From Stenotrophomonas sp. ATCM1_4 (GTDB lineage: Bacteria > Pseudomonadota > Gammaproteobacteria > Xanthomonadales > Xanthomonadaceae), in the NCBI RefSeq assembly GCF_004348115.1, contig NZ_QPFB01000001.1, forward strand, positions 3,922,028 through 3,986,027: 64,000 bases of DNA, in the 5' to 3' direction. The notes below the pieces were generated by a model. That model was not told where the DNA came from. It searched no databases and saw nothing but the letters and a program-made list of their open reading frames with translations. Positions 26,842 to 35,864 of the stretch are shown here, piece after piece; position 1 is the first letter of the stretch, and each line of letters begins with the position of its first letter. The position numbers and the translations under genes were made by a program.

Positions 26842-27540
26842 TTACAGCAGCAGCAGGTAACCGATGCCGCGCACCGTGGTCAGCGGCAGCTCGCAGCCGG
26901 TGCCGGCGAGCACCTTGCGGCGCAGGCGATGGATCAGCATCTCGAGCCGGTGCAGGTCGAAATCGTCTTCATCCTGGCTCAGGTGCCCGATGACCGCTTC
27001 CCGCGACACCACCCTGCCCCCCGCCTCCGCCAGCAACGCCAGGAACAGCCGCTCGGCCCGGGACAGGGCCACATCGTCACCGGCGGGCGTGGCGATGCGC
27101 CAGCCCTGTGCGGTCAAGCGCCATCCCGCTGCATCCGGCGCCGGCATTGCCACGGTGGAGGCGCCGCGCCGCATGACGCTGCGTATCGTCGCGGCAAGCA
27201 CATCCACGCCGACCGGCTTGGAAAGATAGGCGTCGGCACCCTGCTCCAACCCGTGGACGTGGTCATCGGCACCCCCTCGCCCGGTCAGCATGATGATGGC
27301 GGCATTGCCCAGCCTGCGCAGGTGCTGCACCACCGCGAAGCCACTCTCATCAGGAAGGCCGACATCCACGACGAACACATCGTAGGAGCGTAGGCTCAGT
27401 GCCCGGTATAAGGCCAGCGCACTGCCCACGCCCTCGACCTCGAACCCTTCCCGCTCCAGTCCTGGAAGGAGGATCTTCCCGCGCAGCTCCTCCTCATCCT
27501 CCAGCACCATCACCGACCAGCCGTTCGTTTCCCGCTGCAT
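26842..27540 (-). CDS. OmpR-type response regulator partner of the adjacent kinase
   Basis: A 232-residue regulator. The receiver domain has the acidic pocket LEDEEE, phospho-acceptor Asp59 (FVVDVGLPDESG), Thr86 and Lys108. The C-terminal winged-helix DNA-binding domain (about 135-232) contains LSRAERLFLALLAEAGGRVV and DLHRLEMLIHRLRRKV. The ATG at 27540 is chosen because AAGGGAAG lies upstream. It is transcribed divergently from the receptor gene at 28093 and is clearly related to the regulator at 31665, so the receptor promoter is a natural candidate target. Confidence 0.93.
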   Translation of the reverse strand: MQRETNGWSVMVLEDEEELRGKILLPGLEREGFEVEGVGSALALYRALSLRSYDVFVVDVGLPDESGFAVVQHLRRLGNAAIIMLTGRGGADDHVHGLEQGADAYLSKPVGVDVLAATIRSVMRRGASTVAMPAPDAAGWRLTAQGWRIATPAGDDVALSRAERLFLALLAEAGGRVVSREAVIGHLSQDEDDFDLHRLEMLIHRLRRKVLAGTGCELPLTTVRGIGYLLLL

Positions 27541-28092
27541 ATCTTCCCTTTGCTGCAACCGTGCGAATGGCCGCGCCTGAACCGCAAGCATTCTTCTTCC
27601 AACAGCCCCGAACGAGGCAGTGCCTTCCCCCGCAGCAGCTTCGTTGCTCGTCGTGCCCATGATCAAGCTGGCTTCACTGGCTTGAGCTTCACACACCTGC
27701 CCGGAATCCAACGATCTGCGCCTGTGCGTCAGGCTTTCTCTCTCTGCGTTTCCCACCTCGGGGCCGACTGCCGGGAAAGAGCCTGAATGCGAAAGTCAGC
27801 GCACATCTGCAGTCAACTGCGCCCTTCACTCTAAATTTCCGGCCGACGATCAACGGAAATGATCGTATCCGGCGACGTGCCCGCGCCTCGCATAATTTCA
27901 AAAACTCTCTTCAATATTTCATTTTTTCCTATTCATATTTGTAGTTTATTTCATGCCGCATTTCGATGACCAAAACTGAATCTTCCATTACAGTCCGGTA
28001 GCTTCGTTCAACTTAGGTACATCTGTAACGATTCAGCCGTTTCTCGGGCATTTCCGGGCGAAGCGCATTCTTGAGTAGGAGAGAGAACCCTA
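27541..28092. other. Divergent control region between response regulator and receptor 4
   Basis: No gene is seen in 552 bases. The interval 27895-27965 is strongly AT-rich. CATCTGTAACG at 28020-28030 resembles the motif upstream of receptors 2 and 3 at a similar distance from the start codon. Both promoters, and probably the binding site of the regulator, lie here. Confidence 0.5.
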
Positions 28093-31080
28093 ATGAAGAC
28101 AGTTAAAGTACTGACCCGTTCCGCTCTTGCCGTTGCCCTGATGGGCGCGGTGATGAGCTTCGGTGCAAACGCGCAGTCCACCTCCGGCGCCATCAGCGGT
28201 TCGGCGGATGCTGGAAGCACGATCGTTATCGAAAGCACAACGGGCCTCTCGCGCACCGTGGTGGTCGATGCCAACGGTCGCTACAACGTTGGCAGCCTGC
28301 CGGTGGGCAGCTACACCGTGAAACAGGTCAAGGACGGCGCAACCGTCGGCACCCGCAACATCACCGTTGCCGTGTCCTCCACCACGGACGCTTCGTTCGA
28401 CGCCACGACGCTGGCCGCCATCGAAGTGGTGGGTTCGCGCATGCAGCCCATCGACGTGACCCAGGTCGACTCACGCATGGTCATCACTGCCGAGCAGTTG
28501 GCCAAGCTGCCCATCGCGCGCAGCGCCGACGCCATCGCGCAGTTGGCTCCGGGCGTCATCCAGGGTTCCAGCGACTTCGTGAACGCCTCGAACGGCCAGC
28601 GCCTGTCATCGTTCGGCGGTGCCTCCATCTCGGAGAACGCTTACTACATCAACGGCATGAACGTTACCGACCCGCTGAAGGGCTTCGGTGGCATCGAACT
28701 GCCCTACGGCTCGATCGAGCAGCAGGAAGTGCTGACCGGCGGCTACGGCGCTGCCTACGGCCGCACCACGGGCGGCGTGATCAGCCAGATCGGTAAGCGC
28801 GGTACGAATGAATGGAAATTCGGCGGCCAGCTGCAGTGGACCCCCGAATGGGGCAAGGGCGCGCCGCGCAACACGTACTACTCCGACGCACTTCCGGGCG
28901 ACGTGGGCAGCAAGGACCTGTACCAGTACCGCGAGGACAACGTGGGCTGGTCGACGGTGCAGAGTGCCTATGTCGGTGGCCCGATCATCCAGGACAAACT
29001 GTATGTCTTCGCGTCGGTGGAAGGCGCCCGCTCCGAGGATTCGCTGGTAGGCACGAAGTCCTCGTCCTCCCAGATCTCCGAGCGCACGTTCAAGGACCCG
29101 AAGTGGTACGCCAAGGTCGACTGGAACATCACCAACGACCACGTGATGGAGCTCACCGCAGCGTCAACGGAGCACAAGTTCTCCGCCAACAACTACCAGT
29201 ACGACTACGGCACCTTCCGCCGCGGTGACTACCTCGGCAAGGCGACTGCAACCGACACCAAGGCATTGATGTGGATCGGCAAGTACACCGGCTACCTGAC
29301 TGACAACCTGACCGTCAGTGCCCAATATGGCGAGCAGACGACGGACCTGAAGTCCAATCCGGACAACAAGTACTCCAACCTGATCCCGGTCGGTGGCAGC
29401 GCGAACCAGAACCCGGCCTTGAACGGCGGCGTTCCGATCACCAATGCCAACAAGCTGGCGCAGCTCTCCGACCCCAAGCATCAGACCTTCGGCGCGAACT
29501 ATCGCCTGGACGTCACCTACCATCTTGGCGATCACGCCATCACTGCCGGTATTGACAACCAGCGGACCGAAGACCGCAATGACAGCACCATCATGGCACC
29601 GGATGCCGGGTTCTATTGGCTGTACGGCCGCAAGGCCAATCCGATGACCGACATCAGCGAAGGTGAAGTCGACGCGCCCGGCAAGTATCCGGGCGGTGAA
29701 GGTGGCTACTTCGTTTCCAAGTACATCCAGGAAACCCTTGCCTCGGTCAAGGTCACGCAGCGTGCCCAGTACATCGAGGACAACTGGCAGGTCAACGACC
29801 GCTGGCTGGTGAAGCTGGGTCTGCGCAATGACCAATTCATCAACTACAACCCGGAAGGCCAGGCCTACATCAAGCAGACCAAGCCGCAGTGGGCGCCGCG
29901 ACTGGGCTTCGCCTGGGACGTCAATGGCGATGGCACGTTCAAGGTGTACGGCAATGCTGGACGCTATTACCTCGCACTGCCGACCTCGCTGGCGGCACGT
30001 GGTGCTGCGGGCTCGATCTATACCAACGAGTACTACACCTACACGGGCATCGATGCGAACGGCAACCCGACCGGCCTGACCCCGATCAACACCATCAACG
30101 GCCCCGGCGTGCCCTACTCGGCCAACCGCGAGTACGGCCAATCCCCGGATCCGAAGACGGTCACCGCGAAGAACCTCAAGGCGCAGTCCCAGGATGAGTT
30201 CATCGTTGGCTTCGACAAGGTCTTCAACGAGAGCTGGAACTACGGTGCCAAGCTGACGTACCGCAAGCTGAACAACGCCATCGACGACACCTGCTACATC
30301 GAGAAGTTCGAGGAAGTGGCTGCTGCCCAAGGCATCGATACCACTGGCCTGCGCGGCTGCTACTTCTTCAACCCCGGCGATACCGCGGTGTTCAACCTGC
30401 CCGATGGCAAGGGCGGCTACAGCGAGCTGACCCTCACCAACGCAGACCTCGGCTATCCGGCCGTGAAGCGTACCTACATGGCGTTGGATGCCTACATCGA
30501 GCACCCGTTCGACGGCAAGCTGTGGGGGCGCGTGACCTACACCTTTGCCCACAGCCGCGGCAACACGGAAGGCCAGGTGAAGTCCGACATCGGCCAGGGC
30601 GACATCTCGGCCACGCAGGACTGGGATTACCCGTACCTGATGGAATACGGCAGTGGTCGCCTTCCGAACGATCGGACCCACCAGCTCAAGGCTATGGGCA
30701 TGTGGCAGATCAACCCGGAATGGAGCGTCAGCAGCACGTTGCAGATCATGAGCGGCACGCCCAACTCCTGCCAGGGTGCCTATGGTCCGGATGAAACCTA
30801 TCCGGCCTACGCGGGCAACTACTACCACTGGTGTGGTGGCAAGCCGGCCAAGATGGGCGACGCCGGTGAAACGCCCTGGATCAAGAACCTCAACCTCAAT
30901 GCCGAGTACCGTCCCTCCTTCGCCGACGGCAAGCTGGCCTTCTCCGTCGACGTGCTGAACGTGTTCAACGAACAGAAGGCTACCCGCCTGGATCCGGACT
31001 ATAGCCCGGGCACTTACCGCCAGGTTCTGTCGTGGCAGGCCCCGCGTAGTGTGCGCCTTGGCGTGACGTACGACTTCTGA
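28093..31080 (+). CDS. Oar-like TonB-dependent outer-membrane receptor (4 of 4)
   Basis: A 995-residue receptor with signal peptide (cleavage near Ala27, FGANA before QSTSG), carboxypeptidase-regulatory-like domain (NGRYNVGSLPVGSYTV), plug (QQEVLTGGYGAAYGRTTGG) and a barrel ending YDF. It belongs to the same family as the three tandem receptors 16 kb away but is less similar to them than receptors 1 and 3 are to each other. It stands between two related response regulators. No inner-membrane transporter or catabolic gene is nearby to hint at the substrate. Confidence 0.93.
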   Translation: MKTVKVLTRSALAVALMGAVMSFGANAQSTSGAISGSADAGSTIVIESTTGLSRTVVVDANGRYNVGSLPVGSYTVKQVKDGATVGTRNITVAVSSTTDASFDATTLAAIEVVGSRMQPIDVTQVDSRMVITAEQLAKLPIARSADAIAQLAPGVIQGSSDFVNASNGQRLSSFGGASISENAYYINGMNVTDPLKGFGGIELPYGSIEQQEVLTGGYGAAYGRTTGGVISQIGKRGTNEWKFGGQLQWTPEWGKGAPRNTYYSDALPGDVGSKDLYQYREDNVGWSTVQSAYVGGPIIQDKLYVFASVEGARSEDSLVGTKSSSSQISERTFKDPKWYAKVDWNITNDHVMELTAASTEHKFSANNYQYDYGTFRRGDYLGKATATDTKALMWIGKYTGYLTDNLTVSAQYGEQTTDLKSNPDNKYSNLIPVGGSANQNPALNGGVPITNANKLAQLSDPKHQTFGANYRLDVTYHLGDHAITAGIDNQRTEDRNDSTIMAPDAGFYWLYGRKANPMTDISEGEVDAPGKYPGGEGGYFVSKYIQETLASVKVTQRAQYIEDNWQVNDRWLVKLGLRNDQFINYNPEGQAYIKQTKPQWAPRLGFAWDVNGDGTFKVYGNAGRYYLALPTSLAARGAAGSIYTNEYYTYTGIDANGNPTGLTPINTINGPGVPYSANREYGQSPDPKTVTAKNLKAQSQDEFIVGFDKVFNESWNYGAKLTYRKLNNAIDDTCYIEKFEEVAAAQGIDTTGLRGCYFFNPGDTAVFNLPDGKGGYSELTLTNADLGYPAVKRTYMALDAYIEHPFDGKLWGRVTYTFAHSRGNTEGQVKSDIGQGDISATQDWDYPYLMEYGSGRLPNDRTHQLKAMGMWQINPEWSVSSTLQIMSGTPNSCQGAYGPDETYPAYAGNYYHWCGGKPAKMGDAGETPWIKNLNLNAEYRPSFADGKLAFSVDVLNVFNEQKATRLDPDYSPGTYRQVLSWQAPRSVRLGVTYDF

Positions 31081-31097
31081 TCCACCGCTGCAAAAGG

Positions 31098-31131
31098 AAG
31101 GGGGCGCGCAAGCGCCCCCTTCTGCTTCTTC
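31098..31131 (+). terminator. Terminator after receptor 4
   Basis: A 10-bp perfect stem (AAGGGGGCGC with GCGCCCCCTT) closed by a GCAA tetraloop and followed by CTGCTTCTT, 18 bases after the stop codon. Confidence 0.9.
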
Positions 31132-31664
31132 CCCGACATGAGTGTCTCTGTTGCACCACGCATGTACCCGCGCCGATGACATCCCCAGCGCAGCCTTCTC
31201 TCACGCTTGCTCGGGTGATGGCACAACACGACACCTGGTGATCGGATACGCATCCATCCCAGTCATGCCATGCAGGTCTTACAGATCGTGCAGGCCATCC
31301 CGGCATACGGTGTCAGGTGCAACGAACCAGTCAGAAAGACAACGCGTGTGCGAGTGCGTGCCTACCTTCCAGGCACCGAACCTCAGGCAATGATTCAAAC
31401 CCCATGACGGCATCATCCTTTTGTACTTCCGGTGATGAAACAGGTCGTCGCAGTGCGCGTCGCGACAGAAATGCTGCATGAGCCTTCATCTCGTCGCCGT
31501 TCATGGGCAGTGCGTGGATTCCACGGCAGCCCGCAATCAAACGCTGACACTTAATGAGATATTGCGAAGAATTTCATGTTGTAAGCTCGAAAGGCGCCAA
31601 GACTTGCCTCCGTGCTCGCGGCCTCTGGTTCATTTCGCGCGAACCCACTGACTGAGTCGATCAC
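31132..31664. other. Gene-free region upstream of the second response regulator
   Basis: About 530 bases with no convincing gene on either strand. GC content is lower than in the surrounding genes. The promoter of the gene at 31665 should lie near its end, where sequence from 31540 to 31600 is more AT-rich. Confidence 0.45.
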
Positions 31665-32399
31665 ATGTCCAACCGCACACAGGTCAAGGAAGTTCTGATC
31701 GTCGAAGACGACATTGCGTTCCGCGAAGAAGTCCTGGCTCCCCGCCTCAACGACGCTGGCTTCAAGGTCCTGCGCGCGACCAACATCCGCGAGATGTATC
31801 GCGAGTTGCTCGTGAACGAGCCTTCCCTGGTACTCATGGATGTCAGTCTCCCGGATGAAAGTGGCTTCAGTGCACTCAAGCACCTCAAGGGCGTGGCGAA
31901 GTACCCGATCATCATGATGGCCGATCACTACTCTCTGGATGAGCTGCTCCTGGGACTGGAGAATGGCGCCGATGCCTATCTACCCAAGAGCATCGATGCC
32001 ACAAGCCTGATCGCGACGCTGCACAGCTCCATCATTCGACACGGCCGGCTCGACTCGCACATCAACGTTGCTGACGAAGAGCACGCCGGTGCTCGGAATC
32101 CGGAGATGGAGTGGCATCTGGACCACATTTCATGGCACATGCTTTCCCCCAAGGGGGTCAGGATCTGGCTCAACTCCGCCGAACGAATCATCGTCCGGCA
32201 CCTCTGGTCATCGCAGGGGAAACCCGTGCGACGCGAAGTCCTGATCGAATCCCTCACTGCCGACATGAAGGGCTTTGATCCCCACCGCCTTGAAGTCGTC
32301 ATGCACCGGCTGCGCAAGAAGGTGTTCGATCTGGCAGGTGAACACCTGCCTGTTAAAACACTGCGCAACGTCGGTTATGCGATGTCACAGCACGATTGA
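31665..32399 (+). CDS. Orphan OmpR-like response regulator with atypical receiver
   Basis: A 244-residue regulator aligned without gaps in its receiver to the one at 26842. It has Asp59 (LVLMDVSLPDESG) and Lys108 at the same positions, but the conserved switch threonine/serine is Ala86 (IIMMADHYS). The DNA-binding domain keeps FDPHRLEVVMHRLRKKVFD, nearly the same recognition segment as the paralogue. No kinase gene adjoins it, so it may be phosphorylated by the kinase at 25335 or act independently of phosphorylation. The missing switch residue makes the usual signal relay doubtful. Confidence 0.9.
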   Translation: MSNRTQVKEVLIVEDDIAFREEVLAPRLNDAGFKVLRATNIREMYRELLVNEPSLVLMDVSLPDESGFSALKHLKGVAKYPIIMMADHYSLDELLLGLENGADAYLPKSIDATSLIATLHSSIIRHGRLDSHINVADEEHAGARNPEMEWHLDHISWHMLSPKGVRIWLNSAERIIVRHLWSSQGKPVRREVLIESLTADMKGFDPHRLEVVMHRLRKKVFDLAGEHLPVKTLRNVGYAMSQHD

Positions 32400-32530
32400 C
32401 GTCGGCGAGCATCGCCCCGCACCCGGGTTTCCGTGGGACACCACTGACTCAAGCGGCCGGACGGATCGTGCCCTTCGACGCAGCTCCAATTTTCTTTTCC
32501 CGCGGCCAGCAAGACCTGTGCGTCGCATGA

Positions 32531-32680
32531 ATGGCCGGAAACCGGAGCCCCAGGTCCGGGACTTCGATTCACGGCAATGTCGCCGCACTGCCAGCACCAG
32601 ATGTGCCCCGGATCTCCTGGCAACGCAGCCGGCCCGAGGCGCAGGCTTGGATGCGCGACGAATGGAAGCCGGCGGTGTAG
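32531..32680 (+). other. Possible small reading frame or gene remnant
   Basis: A 49-codon frame ends in the segment ISWQRSRPEAQAWMRDEWKP, which looks protein-like, but it has no visible ribosome site and no recognised family. It could be the tail of a decayed gene next to the tRNA. The rest of 32400-32690 shows no gene. Confidence 0.25.
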
Positions 32681-32690
32681 CCCTGCGAAT

Positions 32691-32712
32691 GTAGGCACCA
32701 AGTAGGCACCAA
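32691..32712 (+). repeat. Tandem 11-bp direct repeat near the tRNA
   Basis: GTAGGCACCAA occurs twice without a gap, immediately before the tRNA terminator hairpin, whose arm also contains AGGCACC. Confidence 0.6.
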
Positions 32713-32717
32713 ACGAA

Positions 32718-32740
32718 AAGGCACCGCGATGCGGTGCCTT
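32718..32740 (-). terminator. Terminator of tRNA-Ile2
   Basis: A 10-bp perfect stem AAGGCACCGC / GCGGTGCCTT with a 3-base loop. On the minus strand it is followed by TTTTCGTTT and lies 28 bases after the CCA end of the tRNA. Confidence 0.85.
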
Positions 32741-32767
32741 CTCTTCTTTATAACTGCTTGATTTGCT

Positions 32768-32843
32768 TGGTGGGCCCACCAGGATTCGAACCTGGAACCA
32801 AAGGATTATGAGTCCTCTGCTCTAACCGTTGAGCTATAGGCCC
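32768..32843 (-). tRNA. tRNA-Ile2 (CAU anticodon, lysidine type)
   Basis: A 76-base cloverleaf: acceptor GGGCCTA with TGGGCCC, D arm GCTC/GAGC, anticodon loop CTCATAA, T arm CCAGG/CCTGG with loop TTCGAAT, and an encoded CCA. The anticodon CAU would also fit tRNA-Met. However, the D loop, the GAGCAG junction and the variable region TGGTT match the minor isoleucine tRNA (ileX type), in which C34 is modified to lysidine by TilS to read AUA. In E. coli ileX also lies close to rpoD, as here, which supports the assignment. Confidence 0.9.
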
Positions 32844-33092
32844 GTGGCAGGCATCACCCTGTCCCGCGATGACGGGAAGTATCGCCTTGCGCCGCTTCCC
32901 ACGGCCGTTGCGCCGGGAAAGGAGCGCTGCGAGCGAGGCATTGCCTCGTGATGCATGGCTGCGCATTTTTGCATACTCGACTGACATACGCCTACGCGAT
33001 AGGTGCGGCGATGTCCCGGTAGCTGCAGCGCGGTGGCATTCCCGCAGGATGCGGCCCTACATGCAGGTCCGGCATGCCTGCCAGCAAGCCAC

Positions 33093-33551
33093 TCAGCCCT
33101 GTCCTTGCGCCAGCAGCCGTCGCTGCTGCAACGCCTTCTGCCAGCGCGCCAGCGTGATGCCCAGCAGCATGGCGGGCAGGAACAGCCGCAGTTCGGGATT
33201 GCCGAAGGCCAGCCCGACGATGGCCGGCCCCGGTCAGTAGCCGGCAATGCCCCAGCCGATGCCGAACAGCGCCGCGCCCAGTACCAACGGTGTGTCGATG
33301 GCACTGGCGGCCGGTAGATGAAAGCGGTCGGCCAGCAGCGGTGCCTTGTGGCACCTTGCCCAGCGATAGCCCGGGAGGATGACCAGACCCGCCGTGCCCA
33401 GCACCAGCAGCAGGCTGGGGTCACAGCCGCAGACCACGTCCAGGAAGGCCAGCACCTTGCGTGGATCGGTCATGCCCGCGATGGCCAGGCCCAGGCCAAA
33501 GAGCGTGCCCGACGCCAATGCGGATGCCCCGGCCCAGGATGTCCTGCTCAT
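33093..33551 (-). pseudogene. DUF6691/YeeE-YedE half-transporter with in-frame TGA at the conserved cysteine
   Basis: Reading from the ATG at 33551 gives 105 codons of a small membrane protein (GLAIAGMTDPRKVLAFLDV, then LVLGAALFGIGWGIAGY). A TGA follows at 33236-33234. The same frame then continues for 46 more codons in perfect family register (PGPAIVGLAFGNPELRLFLP) to a stop at 33093. In relatives the residue at the TGA is the cysteine of the G(L/Y)CPGPA motif, implicated in sulfur handling. It is therefore either a Cys-to-stop nonsense mutation (TGC to TGA), a selenocysteine codon, or a sequencing error. Its start overlaps the stop of the upstream YeeE gene. Confidence 0.75.
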
Positions 33552-33971
33552 GCCGCCACTCCCACGCCGTGACGCAGCACCCAGGTACTGACGATGGCGA
33601 ACCACAGGAAGGTCAGCGTCGCCACCAGCGAACGCGGCGACAGCCGTGCAAGGCCGCTCACGCCGTGGCCACTGGTGCAGCCATTGCCCAGCGCGGTGCC
33701 GTAGCCCATCGGCAGCCCGGCCAACAACAGCAACCGGCAGGCATGCCCTCGCGCGCCTGCGGCACGCTGCCCCAAGCAGCAGATTGACGCCACCACCAAG
33801 CACCAGACCCAGCAGGAACAGCAACCGCGCGCTACGCTCGGGGCCACTCAGGGCATGGCCGAGGATCCCGCTGACCCCCGCGATGCGGCCGTTCAGCCAT
33901 AGCAGCAGCACTGCGGCGGTACCGATCAGGCTGCCTCCCACCACGGCCGATACCGGCGTGAACTGCACCAT
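33548..33971 (-). pseudogene. YeeE/YedE-family sulfur-compound permease, frameshifted
   Basis: The ATG at 33971 (with GGAGG eight bases upstream) opens VQFTPVSAVVGGSLIG and LLWLNGRIAGVSGILGHALSG, typical of YeeE/YedE proteins. After LLFLLGLVLGG the frame loses family similarity. Similarity resumes in another frame with [20 protein letters not shown] and [20 protein letters not shown], ending at 33548. The shift lies between about 33735 and 33790. The family takes up thiosulfate or handles sulfide-derived sulfur. The gene sits between a FadL-type porin and its DUF6691 partner, which is also interrupted. Real decay and sequencing error are both possible. Confidence 0.75.
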
Positions 33972-33990
33972 CGTCATTTCCTCCAGGCCC

Positions 33991-35253
33991 TCAGAACTTC
34001 CAGGCGTAGGCAACGCCCAGCAGGTTTTCGGCCAGCTTCAGGTCGGCTTCGCCGCCACCGAAGCTGGCCGGTATCGCGCCACGGCCGTGCACCTGCCGCG
34101 ACAGCGCACGTGCAAGGTAGGCGCTGAACTCGTTGCCGTCGCGCGTGGTCCAGGTCGCCCCCAGCGTCACGTGGTTCTCGACCACCGCCGGCGCGAGGAT
34201 GTTGAAGAAGGTCTGCGCCTCGGGCACCGGCTGCCCGGCATGGCTGAAGCCGCCACGCACGGTGAGCTGCGGGGTGAGCATGTACTGCACGCCCAGCTTG
34301 TAGACGGTGACGTCCTTCCAGCCGAATCCCGGCCCGTTCGGTGCACCCAACGGCTCGCCCTGCAACAGCGGTGCCAGCGGCTGCCCCACGGCGCGTACGT
34401 CGCTGTAGTTGATGCGCTGCACTTCGGCGGCGAGGGTGGCGCGGCCACTGGCGCGCACGGCAATGCCGATGCCGTAGTTCTCCGGGACGTCGAAGCTGCC
34501 CTGGTCGGCGAACAGGCCCTTGTAGCGGTCGAAGGCACTGGCGCTGATCTTCGAGGACCACGTCGCGCCCACGGTGATGCTGTCACCGAACTGTCCGTTC
34601 CACCCCACGCGCACGCCGGCACCGGTCGACGTGTCGGTACCGCGGTTGCTGACCTTGCCCGGTGTCTGCGAGAAGCCGTCGAAGAAGCCGATGCCCTTGG
34701 CCTCGAAGCGCTGGTACAGCAGGTTCACGCCGATGCCGATGGCGTGGTGCGGGTTGAGCTTCAACGCAAACGAGGGCGTCAGGAACAGCTGCTCCAGGTT
34801 CACACCGGCCCTGCCGGTACCGCCAAAGCGCGCATAGGGGTTCTGGCCGTAATCGGTGTTCATGCCGCCGTTGCCATACAGGGCGATGCCCCATGCAGAG
34901 CGCTCGCCCACTGCGTGCGTGTAGCCCACCTCGGGCAACACGAAATTCCTGCGCCCGTTTCCGTCGTAGTGCGCATCCGGCGCGATGGCATTGCCCACGA
35001 TGTCCGCACTGCGCCGGGGCACGAACCAGGTCGCGCCCACATCCAGTCGGTTGCCTACCAACGCGGTGCCGGCGGGATTGGCAGCCGCCGCCAGGCCATC
35101 CTGCGGAAGGGCGATGCCGATACCGGCAATGCCGTTGGATTTGACGCTGTTGCCATGGGTGAAATAGCCATTGGTCGCCGACGCGAATGCCGGGGCAAGC
35201 AACGCCACGATGCCTGCGCTGAGACGAAGCGGAACGGTAGCATGGACGTTCAT
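33991..35253 (-). CDS. FadL/OmpP1/TodX-type outer-membrane porin
   Basis: A 420-residue outer-membrane protein for uptake of hydrophobic compounds. The signal peptide ends near Ala27 (AFASA before TNGYF). The mature N-terminus TNGYFTHGNSVKSNGIAGIG is the FadL-type plug segment, including the NPA motif (AANPAG). A 14-strand-type barrel ends in AYAWKF with a terminal phenylalanine. I use the ATG at 35253, where GAGG precedes it. It leads an apparent operon with the two interrupted YeeE/YedE-type genes, an arrangement seen in sulfide or thiosulfate handling clusters, so the ligand may not be a fatty acid. Confidence 0.9.
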   Translation of the reverse strand: MNVHATVPLRLSAGIVALLAPAFASATNGYFTHGNSVKSNGIAGIGIALPQDGLAAAANPAGTALVGNRLDVGATWFVPRRSADIVGNAIAPDAHYDGNGRRNFVLPEVGYTHAVGERSAWGIALYGNGGMNTDYGQNPYARFGGTGRAGVNLEQLFLTPSFALKLNPHHAIGIGVNLLYQRFEAKGIGFFDGFSQTPGKVSNRGTDTSTGAGVRVGWNGQFGDSITVGATWSSKISASAFDRYKGLFADQGSFDVPENYGIGIAVRASGRATLAAEVQRINYSDVRAVGQPLAPLLQGEPLGAPNGPGFGWKDVTVYKLGVQYMLTPQLTVRGGFSHAGQPVPEAQTFFNILAPAVVENHVTLGATWTTRDGNEFSAYLARALSRQVHGRGAIPASFGGGEADLKLAENLLGVAYAWKF

Positions 35254-35860
35254 GAGGACCTCGGGGACAGGTGGCACGACGCCCGATGGCGTCGCTTGCC
35301 ACCGACGCTAAACCCGCCGGCCCCGTGCCTCCCCCGCTGCCTGATTGTTTGAATATTCCAAGCACTCATGTGCCGGCTTCGACGGGAGGAGGCAGCACTG
35401 TGTGTTGCAACCACGGATGTTCCGGAACGGCGCGCAGCGCTGCGTCCCTACGCATTCCGCCCTGGTTTTTTCGGTGATTCAGGCGATTTCTCTCCGAATG
35501 CAACGAAGCCTGGAAGGCGCCTGCCACCTGCGCATTGCGGGCACACCGCGCATTCTCGATACGACGAAACGGTGCGTTGCCGCAGCAGGGGCTGGAATGT
35601 TGCCGGGCAACCTGTCCTTGCCTGGCGTGACACCCACAAAGGCGCATCATCGCTGGCGGATGCGGGTGTACATGGCGGATTTCCAGCGGGCATCGGGAGT
35701 GCCGGGGCGCTTACGTGTGCCCGTTGGTCATCGGGTACGGTGTGTGACCGCCGCGCGCTTCATGCGGCGCCTGCCGGAACTGGCCTCCCCGCCTGCGATT
35801 GCACTTCCCATGCCGGGCAGGCCTGGACGGCATCCCCACCGATGGCGGCTGTCGCGGGCA
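35254..35860. other. Gene-free region between the FadL-type gene and rpoD
   Basis: About 600 bases in which no reading frame on either strand resembles a real protein. The promoter of the FadL-type gene should lie near 35260-35350. The far end meets the rpoD terminator. Confidence 0.5.
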
Positions 35861-35864
35861 ACAA

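Noticed and set aside
32768..32843. Elongator tRNA-Met as the identity of the CAU tRNA
   Set aside because: The anticodon loop alone would fit, but the D loop, GAGCAG junction and variable loop match tRNA-Ile2, as does the position near rpoD.
33207..33236. Hairpin after the TGA as a selenocysteine insertion element
   Set aside because: An 8-bp stem with a 7-base loop exists, but the loop is too close to the TGA and lacks a guanine in its first two positions. GC-rich sequence gives such stems by chance, so I did not annotate it as a SECIS.
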